From Thermogutta sp. (lineage in GTDB: Bacteria > Planctomycetota > Planctomycetia > Pirellulales > Thermoguttaceae): 10,781 bases of DNA. The notes beneath the pieces are model-generated. The model ran no database searches. It saw only the letters and a program-made list of their open reading frames with translations, and had not been told where the DNA came from. Below are positions 1 through 6,155 of the stretch, piece by piece. The stretch's first letter is position 1. Each line of letters opens with the position of its first letter. The DNA is taken from contig JAAZNR010000910.1 in the NCBI GenBank assembly GCA_012798155.1, positions 1-10,781 on the forward strand. The letters are read 5' to 3'. The position numbers were made by a program, and so were the translations under genes.

Positions 1-653
1 CCGCCGGCGGCGCCCGGGCCGGGGCCGGCGTGCTTGGCGGCGGCGGTCGGCACGGCGGCGGGCGGCCCGGAAGACGCCGGTTCGGCCCCGCTCGCTTCGG
101 TCCCGGGGGCGGGCGGCAGGGAAGCCCACGGCGCGTCGGCCTCGAACGCCTCCGCCGAATCGAAGACCCCCGATTGATCCAGCAGCTCCAAGTAGGCCGG
201 GGACTCCCCGCGGCGGTAGAAGTCCTGATTTTGGATCAGGGAGTAATTCTCCAGCAGCCATTGATTGGGGTTGGTCCAGAGGGCGGAGGCGGTCAGGAAT
301 CCGGCCGCGGCCAAGAGGGCCGCCGCCAAGCCGCCGAAGACCCATTCCAGGGTCGCCCGGCGCGGGGCCTCCCGGCGAACCTGTTCGGCCTCGTTCCGGG
401 CCGAGGCGGCCACCAACTCGATCGTCGTCCGCGTGAACTCCTCGTCCACGCTCGGACGCGCCAAGGCGTCCAACCAATCCCAGGTCTTGGCCAGGTAGTC
501 CAGCTCCCGGCGGAGTTGCGGATCGCGCGCGATCCGCTCCTCGATCCGCGCGGTCTCGTCGGGGGAGAGTTCCCCGTCGAGATAGGCGACGAGTTCCTCC
601 CGCAGCTCTTCCAGCCGCGACGGATCGTCGTTGTGCGTCACCGAGTCGCTCAT
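1..653 (-). CDS. Membrane-anchored anti-sigma factor, partial (C-terminus beyond window)
   Basis: Minus-strand frame opens with ATG at 653 and stays open to the window edge, giving about 217 residues. Residues 15-58 look like the helical N-terminus of anti-sigma factors (ELVAYLDGELSPDE, then an arginine/glutamate-rich helix and RDPQLRREL). The Cys/His zinc ligands of the classic ZAS domain are absent. Residues about 104-126 are a single hydrophobic segment (from EWVFGGLAAALL to ASALW), so a cytoplasmic N-terminus that binds the sigma factor and a C-terminus across the membrane are likely. After that comes WTNPNQWLLENYSLIQN, then an Ala/Pro/Gly-rich low-complexity stretch to the edge. It lies 96 bp downstream of an ECF sigma gene on the same strand, the usual order for a sigma/anti-sigma pair. 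A GAGGA sits 13 nt before the ATG, so the ribosome site is weak and translation may depend on the upstream gene. The anti-sigma role is inferred from domain pattern and context. Confidence 0.75.
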   Translation of the reverse strand, partial: MSDSVTHNDDPSRLEELREELVAYLDGELSPDETARIEERIARDPQLRRELDYLAKTWDWLDALARPSVDEEFTRTTIELVAASARNEAEQVRREAPRRATLEWVFGGLAAALLAAAGFLTASALWTNPNQWLLENYSLIQNQDFYRRGESPAYLELLDQSGVFDSAEAFEADAPWASLPPAPGTEASGAEPASSGPPAAVPTAAAKHAGPGPGAAG

Positions 654-687
654 GGCTTGAAAACGGTCCTCACCCTCGCCTCGCAGC

Positions 688-710
688 CGGCGAGAACGCC
701 CTTCTCGCCG
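688..710 (-). other. 9-bp perfect stem-loop between sigma and anti-sigma genes
   Basis: Arms 688-696 and 702-710 (CGGCGAGAA / TTCTCGCCG) are perfectly complementary around a 5-nt loop. The structure lies in the 96-bp gap between the sigma stop and the anti-sigma start. There is only a short T run (TTTT) well downstream on the minus strand, so a complete terminator is doubtful. A processing site or partial attenuator that sets the sigma to anti-sigma ratio is possible. Confidence 0.5.
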
Positions 711-749
711 CGTTGCCGCGGGCCGGCGCGGCGCGGTTCAACCCGGCCG

Positions 750-1472
750 TCAATCTTCGCCTTTCGGCGTTTCCGCGTGTCCTCCGGAGTCGTCCGCGTC
801 AGGGCTCCAATCCATCGTCGATTCCGCGCCCGCCAGGGAGATCGGCATCTTGCCGGTCTCGATGTAGGGCTGCAAAATGTCTTTCAGCCGTACTCGGGCA
901 CGGGAGAGCAGGGACTTGACGGCCTTGGGCGACATGTCCATGGCCGCCGCGATGTCGGCGTAGCTCATCCCCTCGAACTTGCACAGCAGGATCGCCAGCC
1001 GTTGGCGTTCGTTGAGCGATTCCAGGGCCAGGCGGAGGATGTCGCGCATCTCCAGCTTGTCGAGCCGGCGGGCGGGCATCTGCCCGCTGGAGACCTGCAC
1101 GGCATCCGCCAAAGCCTCGTGGAATTGGGAGCCGTCCGGCCGAAAATCGGTGGACATCTCGCGCCGCCGCGAGCGATTGCGTAACTGGTTCAACGCCAGG
1201 TTATTGACGATCTTGAACAGCCAGGTGGCGAATTTCGCGTTGGGCTGATAGGTGTTTCGGGCGCGATAGACGCGGAGGAAGACCTCTTGGGCCAGATCCT
1301 CGGCCTGGTGGCGATCCCCCAGCAAGTTCTCCAAAACGGCCAGCACCCGCGCCTGGTAGCGCTGGACCAGCTCTTCGAAGGCGGCCGCGTTCCCCGAACG
1401 CACCTCCAACATGAGGCGCACGTCCGGATCGCGGAGGGCCGACCGTTGGATGGAGGATTCGCTGACAGCCAA
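750..1472 (-). CDS. ECF (sigma-70 family) RNA polymerase sigma factor
   Basis: 240 residues. Region 2 spans about 30-105, with the core-binding and -10 recognition helices recognisable (GDRHQAEDLAQEVFLRVYRA, then ATWLFKIVNNLALNQLRNR). Region 4 spans about 145-200, with a helix-turn-helix in GMSYADIAAAMDMSPKAVKS followed by LLSRARVRLKDIL. There is no region 1 or 3, as expected for group 4 (ECF) sigmas. The start is TTG at 1472, with GGGGA 6 nt upstream. It is preferred over the Met at residue 21 because DPDVRLMLEVRSGNAAAFEELV is the usual beginning of such proteins. The linker and C-terminal tail (about 40 residues after region 4, acidic, ending ETPKGED) are somewhat long. The gene is followed by the anti-sigma gene at 1-653. 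It would direct polymerase to a small regulon, probably including itself, when the anti-sigma partner releases it. Confidence 0.92.
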   Translation of the reverse strand: MAVSESSIQRSALRDPDVRLMLEVRSGNAAAFEELVQRYQARVLAVLENLLGDRHQAEDLAQEVFLRVYRARNTYQPNAKFATWLFKIVNNLALNQLRNRSRRREMSTDFRPDGSQFHEALADAVQVSSGQMPARRLDKLEMRDILRLALESLNERQRLAILLCKFEGMSYADIAAAMDMSPKAVKSLLSRARVRLKDILQPYIETGKMPISLAGAESTMDWSPDADDSGGHAETPKGED

Positions 1473-1661
1473 AGCGGTTCCCCGTCGCGTGGGCCTGCCA
1501 CGGCAAAGGCAAGACGGAACCGTCCCCCGATCACGAAGATTCCCTTCATGCGAGACGATCTTTTTTTACTGTACTCCATCCGCCCGTCTCCAGCCAGCGC
1601 CGAACAGGGCAGGCGGCAGGCGCCGCCGGCTCGGAGCCGCGCAATGAAAAACGCGCCGGGC

Positions 1662-1703
1662 GGGTGGTTGGGGTCGTAGCGGAGCGAAGCCCCCGGTCAC
1701 CCA
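1662..1703 (+). repeat. Family A hairpin repeat, copy 1
   Basis: Shares the family core GGGTGG-TGGGGTCGTAGCG then GAGCGAAGCCCCC. Arms 1662-1673 and 1691-1702 form 12 contiguous pairs around a 17-nt loop, if three G-T pairs are allowed. Those three would be G-U pairs in plus-strand RNA but C-A mismatches in minus-strand RNA. The preceding AAAAACGCGCCGGG (1647-1660) matches the spacer found before the copies at 4108 and 4257. Confidence 0.8.
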
Positions 1704-1880
1704 GCGCCTATGCACCGTTTCCGTCGCCGGCTCGGGAAGGCGTCCCGCGGAAGGCCTCGGCGCGACCGCGTAGCACGGTCCGCTCGGCCGGTCGCCGCGG
1801 CTCATCAGAAGAATAAACCGCCGGGCGAGGCGGAAGTTTCTCTCCGCGCTCCGGCTCGCGCCGGCGCCTTGTGGCTTCCC

Positions 1881-1902
1881 GAGCCGCCGGCGTGAGCCGG
1901 TG
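1881..1902 (+). repeat. Family C hairpin, partial copy
   Basis: GAGCCGCCGGCGTGAGCCGG matches the hairpin end of the longer repeats at 3998-4066 and 6156-6223 (CCGCCGGC, short loop, GCCGG-). Only the hairpin part is present here. Confidence 0.6.
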
Positions 1903-1935
1903 CTTGGGTGCAGTCGATCGTGGGATCAGTCCCCC

Positions 1936-2008
1936 GCACTGCCGGACAAGCCGGCAGTGGCACCCATGCGACTGGGGGCTGCGCTCCGCTACGACCCCAG
2001 CCACCCGG
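1936..2008 (-). repeat. Composite of family B hairpin and family A repeat
   Basis: 1936-1972 is family B: a perfect 9-bp stem (CACTGCCGG 1937-1945, loop ACAAG, CCGGCAGTG 1951-1959) followed by GCACCCATGCGAC. It matches the reverse complement of the repeats at 9591-9647 and 10690-10746 with one difference over 37 bp. It runs directly into a family A copy (1972-2008, minus orientation). The A arms plus flank give 10 contiguous pairs, two of them G-U, in minus-strand RNA. Confidence 0.8.
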
Positions 2009-2050
2009 CCGCTACGAACCCTCGCATCTTGCCGCGACGGCCCCGGCCAC

Positions 2051-2171
2051 CCCGATGTCGCCCCAACATCCCGGATGTTTTCCCAGCCACCCGGATGTTT
2101 CGCCGGCCACCCCGATATTTCCCCAGCCTCCCCCGATGTTTCCCCAACCTCGCCGATATTTCGCCGGCCAC
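2051..2171 (-). repeat. Degenerate tandem array, about six units of 19-21 bp
   Basis: Successive units read on the plus strand as CCCGATGTCGCCCCAACAT, CCCGGATGTTTTCCCAGCCAC, CCGGATGTTTCGCCGGCCAC, CCCGATATTTCCCCAGCCTC, CCCCGATGTTTCCCCAACCT and a final CGCCGATATTTCGCCGGCCA-C. The constant elements are GAT-TTT and the C-rich block. On the minus strand each unit is a variant of GGTGGCTGGGGAAACATC, the same G-rich module that precedes family A at 4087 and 4232 and occurs near 9568. The unit is not a multiple of three, which argues against coding. There are no long unique spacers, which argues against CRISPR. Confidence 0.75.
2110..2145 (-). other. Strong G-quadruplex motif (minus strand G-rich)
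   Basis: On the plus strand this reads C4-N7-C4-N5-C5-N7-C4, so the minus strand has four runs of four or more G with loops of 7, 5 and 7 nt. It lies inside the tandem array, about 100 bp upstream of the candidate ilvN promoter. The motif is seen directly; folding and function are inferred. Confidence 0.6.
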
Positions 2172-2178
2172 CCGGCCG

Positions 2179-2217
2179 CTGGGGGCCGCGCTTGCCTCCG
2201 ACCCCGCCTGGCCGCCC
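2179..2217 (-). repeat. Decayed family A repeat
   Basis: CTGGGGGCCGCGCTTGCCTC then CGACCCCGCCTGG follows the family A pattern in minus orientation (CTGGGGGC-GCGCT-C-CGACCCC), with several substitutions and a broken outer arm. Confidence 0.5.
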
Positions 2218-2245
2218 TTCACGGCGAACCCCGTCCGGAGGCCGC

Positions 2246-2274
2246 TTGTCCCGAGGGAAATCGAGGGGTAACAT
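2246..2274 (+). promoter_or_regulatory. Candidate sigma-70-type promoter for ilvN-ilvC
   Basis: TTGTCC (2246-2251) and TAACAT (2269-2274) are separated by exactly 17 nt, each matching four of six consensus bases. Transcription would start near 2281, leaving a leader of about 20 nt that contains the AGGAG ribosome site. No leader peptide or attenuator fits in so short a leader. Confidence 0.35.
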
Positions 2275-2302
2275 AACGGTTTCAGCCTGTCAGGAGTCCG
2301 CA

Positions 2303-2839
2303 ATGCGCCATATTCTATCGGCTCTCGTGCAAAACGTGCCGGGCGTGCTGTCCCACATCTCGGGGATGTTGGCCTCGCGGGGCTACAACATCGACAGCCT
2401 GGCCGTGGGGGAAACCGAGGATCCACGCCTGTCTCGCATGACCTTCGTCGTGATGGGGGACGACAAGGTCCTGGAGCAGGTCCGCAAACAACTGGAAAAG
2501 ATCGTCACCGTGGTACGCGTGGACGACATCAGTTCCCGGGACTACGTGGAGCGGGATTTGATGCTGATCAAGGTGGCGGCCCCGTCCGGGCGGCGGAGCG
2601 AAATCCGCGAGATGGTCGAGGTCTTCCGCGGACGCATCGTGGATATCTCCCACGACAGCATGATCATCGAAATCGCGGGGCAGGAAAAGAAGGTCGAATC
2701 GTTCATCGAGCTGATGCGGCCGTACGGGATTCTGGAGTTGTGCCGGACCGGCCGCATCGCCATGGTCCGCGGCTCCGAGTCGCTCAAGCCGCAGCCGGAG
2801 GAAGATGCCGCCCAGGCCGCTCCCGTCGCCGCCCCATAG
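2303..2839 (+). CDS. ilvN: Acetolactate synthase small (regulatory) subunit
   Basis: 178 residues. This subunit binds the catalytic subunit IlvB, raises its activity and confers feedback inhibition by valine, in the first common step of branched-chain amino acid synthesis. Residues about 3-75 form the N-terminal ACT domain (HILSALVQNVPGVLSHISGM, then RGYNIDSLAVG). Residues about 82-160 form the second domain (ERDLMLIKVAAP, RGRIVDISHDSMIIEI, RPYGILELCRTGRIAMVRG). The start at 2303 is fixed by AGGAG at 2292-2296, 6 nt upstream, and by the family's usual beginning right at the ACT domain; the upstream open frame is repeat sequence. The length is near the usual 160-175, with a short Pro/Ala-rich tail added. 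ilvC follows after 102 bp on the same strand, so the two are probably cotranscribed. The catalytic subunit gene is not in the window. Confidence 0.95.
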   Translation: MRHILSALVQNVPGVLSHISGMLASRGYNIDSLAVGETEDPRLSRMTFVVMGDDKVLEQVRKQLEKIVTVVRVDDISSRDYVERDLMLIKVAAPSGRRSEIREMVEVFRGRIVDISHDSMIIEIAGQEKKVESFIELMRPYGILELCRTGRIAMVRGSESLKPQPEEDAAQAAPVAAP

Positions 2840-2941
2840 CCGGGCGCGGGAAAGTTCGGCGTGCCCCGGCCCGGTCCGCGACAGGCGCGGAAGCAGATTC
2901 AGTTTTGACAGCCGTTCCCTCAGCCAGAAAGGAAAATTGCC

Positions 2942-3946
2942 ATGCCGGCCAAGGTGTATTACGATCAGGACGCCGATTTGTCGCTGTTGAAAGGCAAGAC
3001 GGTCGCCATCGTGGGCTACGGATCGCAGGGTCACGCCCACGCCCAAAACCTGCGCGATAGCGGCGTGCAGGTGATCGTGGCCGAGCTGCCCGGCAGCGCC
3101 AACTACAAGCTGGCCGTCGAGCACGGTTTTCAGCCGGTTTCGACGGAAGAGGCCGCCCGCAAGGCCGACTTGCTCACGCTGCTCGCCCCGGACGAACTCC
3201 AGCCCGACATCTTCCGCAGCCAGATTCGCCCGCACCTCAAGCCCGGCAACATCCTCGTCTGCGCGCACGGCTTCAACGTTCATTACGGCCAATTCGATAT
3301 GCCGGAGGGGGTGGCGGCGATCTTGGTGGCGCCCAAGGGTCCCGGCCACCTGGTCCGCTCCGAGTTCGTCAAGGGCGGCGGCGTCCCCTGCCTGGTGGGC
3401 GTCGGCCCCGGCGCCAAGGACGACACGCTCAAGATCGCCCTGGCCTACGCCAAGGGGATCGGCGGGACCCGGGCGGGCGTCATCCAAACCACCTTCGCCG
3501 AGGAGACCGAGACTGATCTCTTCGGCGAGCAGGTCGTCCTCTGCGGCGGCGTCAGCGAGCTGATCTGCGCGGCCTTCGAGACCCTCGTCGAAGCCGGCTA
3601 TCAACCCGAGTTGGCCTACTTCGAATGCATGCACGAGCTGAAATTGATCGTGGACCTCATGTACCAGGGCGGCCTCAGCTACATGCGGTACAGTATTTCC
3701 AACACGGCCGAGTACGGCGACTACACGCGCGGGCCGCGGATCATCACCGAGCAGACCCGCGCCGAAATGAAGAAGATTCTGAAGGAAATCCAGAGCGGCC
3801 TGTTCGCCAAGGAATGGATTCTGGAAAACAAGGCCGCCGCCCCGCAGTTCAAGGCCCTCCGCCGCCGCGCCCGCGAGCACCAAGTCGAGCAGGTCGGCAA
3901 GGCCCTCCGCAAGATGATGAGCTGGATCGAGGCCAAAGAGGTCTGA
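2942..3946 (+). CDS. ilvC: Ketol-acid reductoisomerase, class I
   Basis: 334 residues, the normal class I length. It isomerises and reduces 2-acetolactate (or 2-aceto-2-hydroxybutyrate) to the dihydroxy acid, the second step of valine/isoleucine synthesis, using Mg2+ and a nicotinamide cofactor. The Rossmann motif is G25-Y-G27-SQ-G30. His109 and Lys132 lie in the expected active-site motifs ([11 protein letters not shown] and APKGPGH). Metal ligands are D192 and E196 (ETDLFGEQ) and E228 and E232 ([14 protein letters not shown]). [16 protein letters not shown] follows, as expected. AAAGGA lies 8 nt before the ATG. Oddity: the loop after beta strand 2 is AELPGSANY (E48, L49, S52), where NADPH enzymes usually have Leu then Arg. 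Loss of the arginine and an acidic residue at the strand end suggest NADH preference. It pairs with ilvN upstream. Confidence 0.97.
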   Translation: MPAKVYYDQDADLSLLKGKTVAIVGYGSQGHAHAQNLRDSGVQVIVAELPGSANYKLAVEHGFQPVSTEEAARKADLLTLLAPDELQPDIFRSQIRPHLKPGNILVCAHGFNVHYGQFDMPEGVAAILVAPKGPGHLVRSEFVKGGGVPCLVGVGPGAKDDTLKIALAYAKGIGGTRAGVIQTTFAEETETDLFGEQVVLCGGVSELICAAFETLVEAGYQPELAYFECMHELKLIVDLMYQGGLSYMRYSISNTAEYGDYTRGPRIITEQTRAEMKKILKEIQSGLFAKEWILENKAAAPQFKALRRRAREHQVEQVGKALRKMMSWIEAKEV

Positions 3947-3997
3947 CCGGCCGGCCCGCGCCGCCGCGCAGCCCCCGGATGCACGGCCTCGCAGTGC

Positions 3998-4066
3998 TTC
4001 CACCGCCGGCTCACGCCGGCGGCTCATGGAACTGATGCAAAACGCAAACGTGATGCGCAACGCGCA
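3998..4066 (-). repeat. Family C repeat with perfect hairpin, minus copy
   Basis: Matches 6156-6223 in inverted orientation over about 67 bp with roughly ten differences. Read on the minus strand it goes GCGCGTTGCGCATCACGTTT, a short variable part, then AGTTCCATGAGCCGCCGGCG and TGAGCCGGCGGTGGAA. Positions 4003-4010 and 4015-4022 form a perfect 8-bp stem (CCGCCGGC / GCCGGCGG) with a 4-nt loop, 56 bp past the ilvC stop. Confidence 0.75.
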
Positions 4067-4086
4067 AGCGGGAGCCCCTAGCAGCC

Positions 4087-4142
4087 GGGTGGCTGGGGAA
4101 AAACGCCGGGTGGCTGGGGTCGTAGCGAAGTGCAGCCCCCAG
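4087..4142 (+). repeat. G-rich half-module plus family A repeat (copy 2)
   Basis: GGGTGGCTGGGGAAAAACGC (4087-4106) is followed by CGGG and a full family A copy (4108-4142). Inside A, GGCTGGGG pairs with CCCCAGCC (8 bp). Four G runs between 4087 and 4119 (loops 5, 9 and 5) also fit a loose G-quadruplex. The same two-part unit recurs at 4232-4291. Confidence 0.8.
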
Positions 4143-4144
4143 CC

Positions 4145-4164
4145 GGCCACGACAGAGCGTGGCC
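4145..4164. repeat. Family D hairpin (perfect 7-bp stem)
   Basis: GGCCACG (4145-4151), loop ACAGAG, CGTGGCC (4158-4164). A decayed relative, GGCCACGACGGAGCGCG, occurs at 8184-8200. In both places it lies just upstream of a family A copy. Confidence 0.6.
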
Positions 4165-4176
4165 CGCAGGCAGGCC

Positions 4177-4211
4177 GGGTGGCTGGGGTCGTAGTGAAGC
4201 GCAGCCCCCAG
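4177..4211 (+). repeat. Family A repeat, copy 3
   Basis: GGGTGGCTGGGGTCGTAGTG then AAGCGCAGCCCCCAG. Differs from neighbouring copies by one to three bases in the loop. The CTGGGG/CCCCAG stem is intact. Confidence 0.8.
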
Positions 4212-4231
4212 ACGGGAATGACGCTTGGGTG

Positions 4232-4291
4232 GGGTGGCTGGGGAAAAACGCCGGCTGGGTGGCTGGGGTCGTAGCGGAGCGAAGCCCCCAG
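4232..4291 (+). repeat. G-rich half-module plus family A repeat (copy 4)
   Basis: Second occurrence of the composite unit seen at 4087-4142: half-module GGGTGGCTGGGGAAAAACGC from 4232, then a full A copy at 4257-4291. The sequence after it (GTCTTCGCGG) is also found after the A copy at 8228-8262, so the full element is longer than the 35-bp core. Confidence 0.8.
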
Positions 4292-4352
4292 ACGGCCGTC
4301 TTCGCGGTGCCACCCCGCCGGGTTGCACCGCCGGCTCGCGGGTGCGGCCCGG

Positions 4353-5906
4353 TCAACGGTAATCCGTCGCCGCCTTGCCGCTGATGTACTCCCGCCACCC
4401 GTCCAGATGCTCTTTGGGCAGACCGGTCTCGCGGCTGAATTCCCCGCTGACCTCGGCCGAGGTGTCCGGCACGGCGACCTTGACCCGCAGCCGCCCGTTG
4501 GCCTCGTAATGAAACACGACGTCCACGGGCGATTTGGCGGGCAAATTGGGGGGAAGGTCCGCCACGGTGAGTCGGCCGATCGCGGAACAGTCCTCGGGAA
4601 AGGTGCTTTCGCCCTCCACGATTTCGACCAGGATCGACCGCTGCCCGGCCTGGGACGTGCGGAACCGCCGCTTGGCGGAGACGGGGAGCCGGGTATTGCG
4701 GGGGATCACCGCGCCCACGCGGCGACGATTGGTGAGCGGGTCGCGGCCCACCACGCCCAGGCTGTGGGAATTGACGTTGCGGATGCGAAAGGCGGTGGGA
4801 TTTCCGCGGGCCTTGTCGATCCGCCGCTTGGCGTGCAGGGCGGCGCCCCAGGCCACGGCCTCGTCCGCCGCCACCACGGACTCCGGCTCCTTCCCCGACA
4901 GTTCCCGCAGCATCGTCCGGACCATCGGCATCCGGCTCGAGCCGCCCACCAGCAGCACACGGTCGATCTCCTGCCAGTGCAGGCCGGCGGCCTTGAGCGC
5001 CTGGACGGTGGTAAAGCGGGTGCGGTCTACGAGGTCCTTGGTGGCCTCCTCGAAGGCGGAGCGAAGCAGCTCGATCTCGGCCGACTTCCCCTGATATTCG
5101 AACGGCACCAGCACGCGTTGCCGCGCGGAGAGGCTGCGCTTGGCCTCTTCGCATTCCCGCCACAGTTTGCCCCAGCCGCGGGGGTCCTCGCGGGGATCGA
5201 TGCCGTGGCGGCGGATGAAGGCCTCGGCCGCCAGATCGACCAACCGCTGATCCCAGTCCCAGCCGCCCAGCCGCACGTCGCCGTCGATGGCCAGCGTGAT
5301 GTACTCGCGGCCGCGGATTTCCATCACGGTCACGTCGAACGTGCCGCCCCCCAGGTCGTAAACCAGGAGACGTTGCGGGCGATCGCGGGGTCCCGGCCGG
5401 TCCAAGTAGCCGGATTCGTAGGCGGAGGCCAGGGCCGCCGCCACCGGCTCGTTGATGATGTCGATGACCTCCAGCCCCGCCATGTAGCCCGCGTCTTGCG
5501 TCGCCTTGCGGCGGACTTCGTCGAAATAGGCGGGCACGGTGATGACCACGTGGGAAAAGTCGCCCAGTTGCCCGGCCGCGTCCCGGCGGAGCTTGTTCAG
5601 GATGAAGGCCTCGATCACCTCCGGCGGATAGCGTTTGCCTTGCAAGACCTTGTGATAGATGGGGTAGCCCACGTCCCGCTTGGAGCACTCCGCCGCCTGG
5701 TCGGGGTCGAGGGAAAAGGCCTTGACGGCCTCGCGTCCCACCACCGCTTCCTCGCCGTCGAAGAAGACCACGCTGGGGGTGAGGCGCTCGCCCTCGGCGT
5801 TGGGGATCGTCTCCGGCCGCCCCTGGGCGTCGATCCAGGCGATCACCGAAAAGGTCGTCCCGAGGTCGATCCCGACCGCCGGGATGGCGCGTTCATGGTC
5901 GATCAT
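4353..5906 (-). CDS. Hsp70-family chaperone (DnaK-like), lacking the C-terminal lid
   Basis: 517 residues against about 640 for DnaK. The ATPase domain is complete: GIDLGTTFS (12-20, phosphate 1), VITVPAYF (121-128), DLGGGTFDV (184-192, phosphate 2) and LLVGGSSRMP (318-327, adenosine motif). A beta-sandwich-like substrate domain follows (NSHSLGVVGRDPLTNRRR to about residue 490). The protein then stops, so the alpha-helical lid and the EEVD-like tail are missing. The acidic hydrophobic linker of DnaK (DVLLLD) is replaced by FRIRNVNSHSLGVV, so coupling between domains may differ. The start is ATG at 5906, with GAGG 5 nt upstream. It stands alone, without dnaJ or grpE beside it, so it is probably an accessory Hsp70 rather than the main DnaK; hence no gene symbol. 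A candidate promoter lies at 6067-6095. Confidence 0.92.
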   Translation of the reverse strand: MIDHERAIPAVGIDLGTTFSVIAWIDAQGRPETIPNAEGERLTPSVVFFDGEEAVVGREAVKAFSLDPDQAAECSKRDVGYPIYHKVLQGKRYPPEVIEAFILNKLRRDAAGQLGDFSHVVITVPAYFDEVRRKATQDAGYMAGLEVIDIINEPVAAALASAYESGYLDRPGPRDRPQRLLVYDLGGGTFDVTVMEIRGREYITLAIDGDVRLGGWDWDQRLVDLAAEAFIRRHGIDPREDPRGWGKLWRECEEAKRSLSARQRVLVPFEYQGKSAEIELLRSAFEEATKDLVDRTRFTTVQALKAAGLHWQEIDRVLLVGGSSRMPMVRTMLRELSGKEPESVVAADEAVAWGAALHAKRRIDKARGNPTAFRIRNVNSHSLGVVGRDPLTNRRRVGAVIPRNTRLPVSAKRRFRTSQAGQRSILVEIVEGESTFPEDCSAIGRLTVADLPPNLPAKSPVDVVFHYEANGRLRVKVAVPDTSAEVSGEFSRETGLPKEHLDGWREYISGKAATDYR

Positions 5907-6066
5907 TCAGGCCTCTTGCTTGCGTTCCGAAGACTGTCGCCGCGGCAAGACGCGCCGCCTCGGCGAGGGCCGGCTCCGAGGGGGGAAACCCGGTCGGGGA
6001 ACGTCGTCGCCGGACAACGCAACATGCCCCCTTTCCACGCCTCGTTCCGAACATCTGTCATTCTTG

Positions 6067-6095
6067 AGTATAGATTCCGGGCAACGCGGTTTGAA
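6067..6095 (-). promoter_or_regulatory. Candidate promoter for the Hsp70 gene
   Basis: On the minus strand TTCAAA (6095-6090) and TATACT (6072-6067) are 17 nt apart. They match four and five of six consensus bases. Transcription would start near 6060, giving a leader of about 150 nt. No CIRCE element (inverted TTAGCACTC) was seen. Confidence 0.4.
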
Positions 6096-6155
6096 CGCGC
6101 CGCCCCTTCGGCGGAGGCTGCGCCGCCTCGGGCTGACGCCCGCGGCTCGCAGCCG

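Larger units (their letters stand above)
1473..2302. other. 830-bp gene-poor divergent region rich in repeats
   Basis: No coding region is supported here. The frame of ilvN stays open upstream to about 1871, but the ribosome site and family alignment place the ilvN start at 2303, and the upstream translation is repeat-derived Pro/Arg-rich sequence. The stretch holds hairpin repeats at 1662-1703, 1881-1902, 1936-2008 and 2179-2217, an array of about 20-bp units at 2051-2171, and a candidate promoter just before ilvN. A run of seven T at 1561-1567 has no stem next to it. Confidence 0.7.
3947..4352. other. Convergent gap between ilvC and the Hsp70 gene, filled with repeats
   Basis: No gene is supported. 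The whole interval is accounted for by one full family C repeat, three family A copies, two G-rich half-modules and a perfect 7-bp hairpin. Genes on both sides transcribe into it, so the hairpins could stop transcription from either direction, although none has a T run. Confidence 0.7.

Noticed and set aside
30..1184. Plus-strand open frame of 384 codons opposite the first sigma/anti-sigma pair
   Set aside because: The minus strand encodes a sigma factor with regions 2 and 4 and a plausible anti-sigma protein; the plus frame has no domain.
1561..1567. Run of seven T as an intrinsic terminator
   Set aside because: No stem precedes the run on the plus strand and no gene ends there.
2051..2171. 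CRISPR-like array
   Set aside because: Units are only 19-21 bp, degenerate, contiguous and without unique spacers, and there are no cas genes.
2905..2910. Perfect TTGACA between ilvN and ilvC as an internal promoter
   Set aside because: The position 17 nt downstream reads AAAGGA, the ilvC ribosome site, and no -10-like hexamer occurs at 16-18 nt.
2315..4150. Long minus-strand open frame of 611 codons opposite ilvN and ilvC
   Set aside because: It is antisense to two unmistakable genes, has no recognisable domain, and its upstream end translates the intergenic repeats. High GC leaves few stops in such frames.
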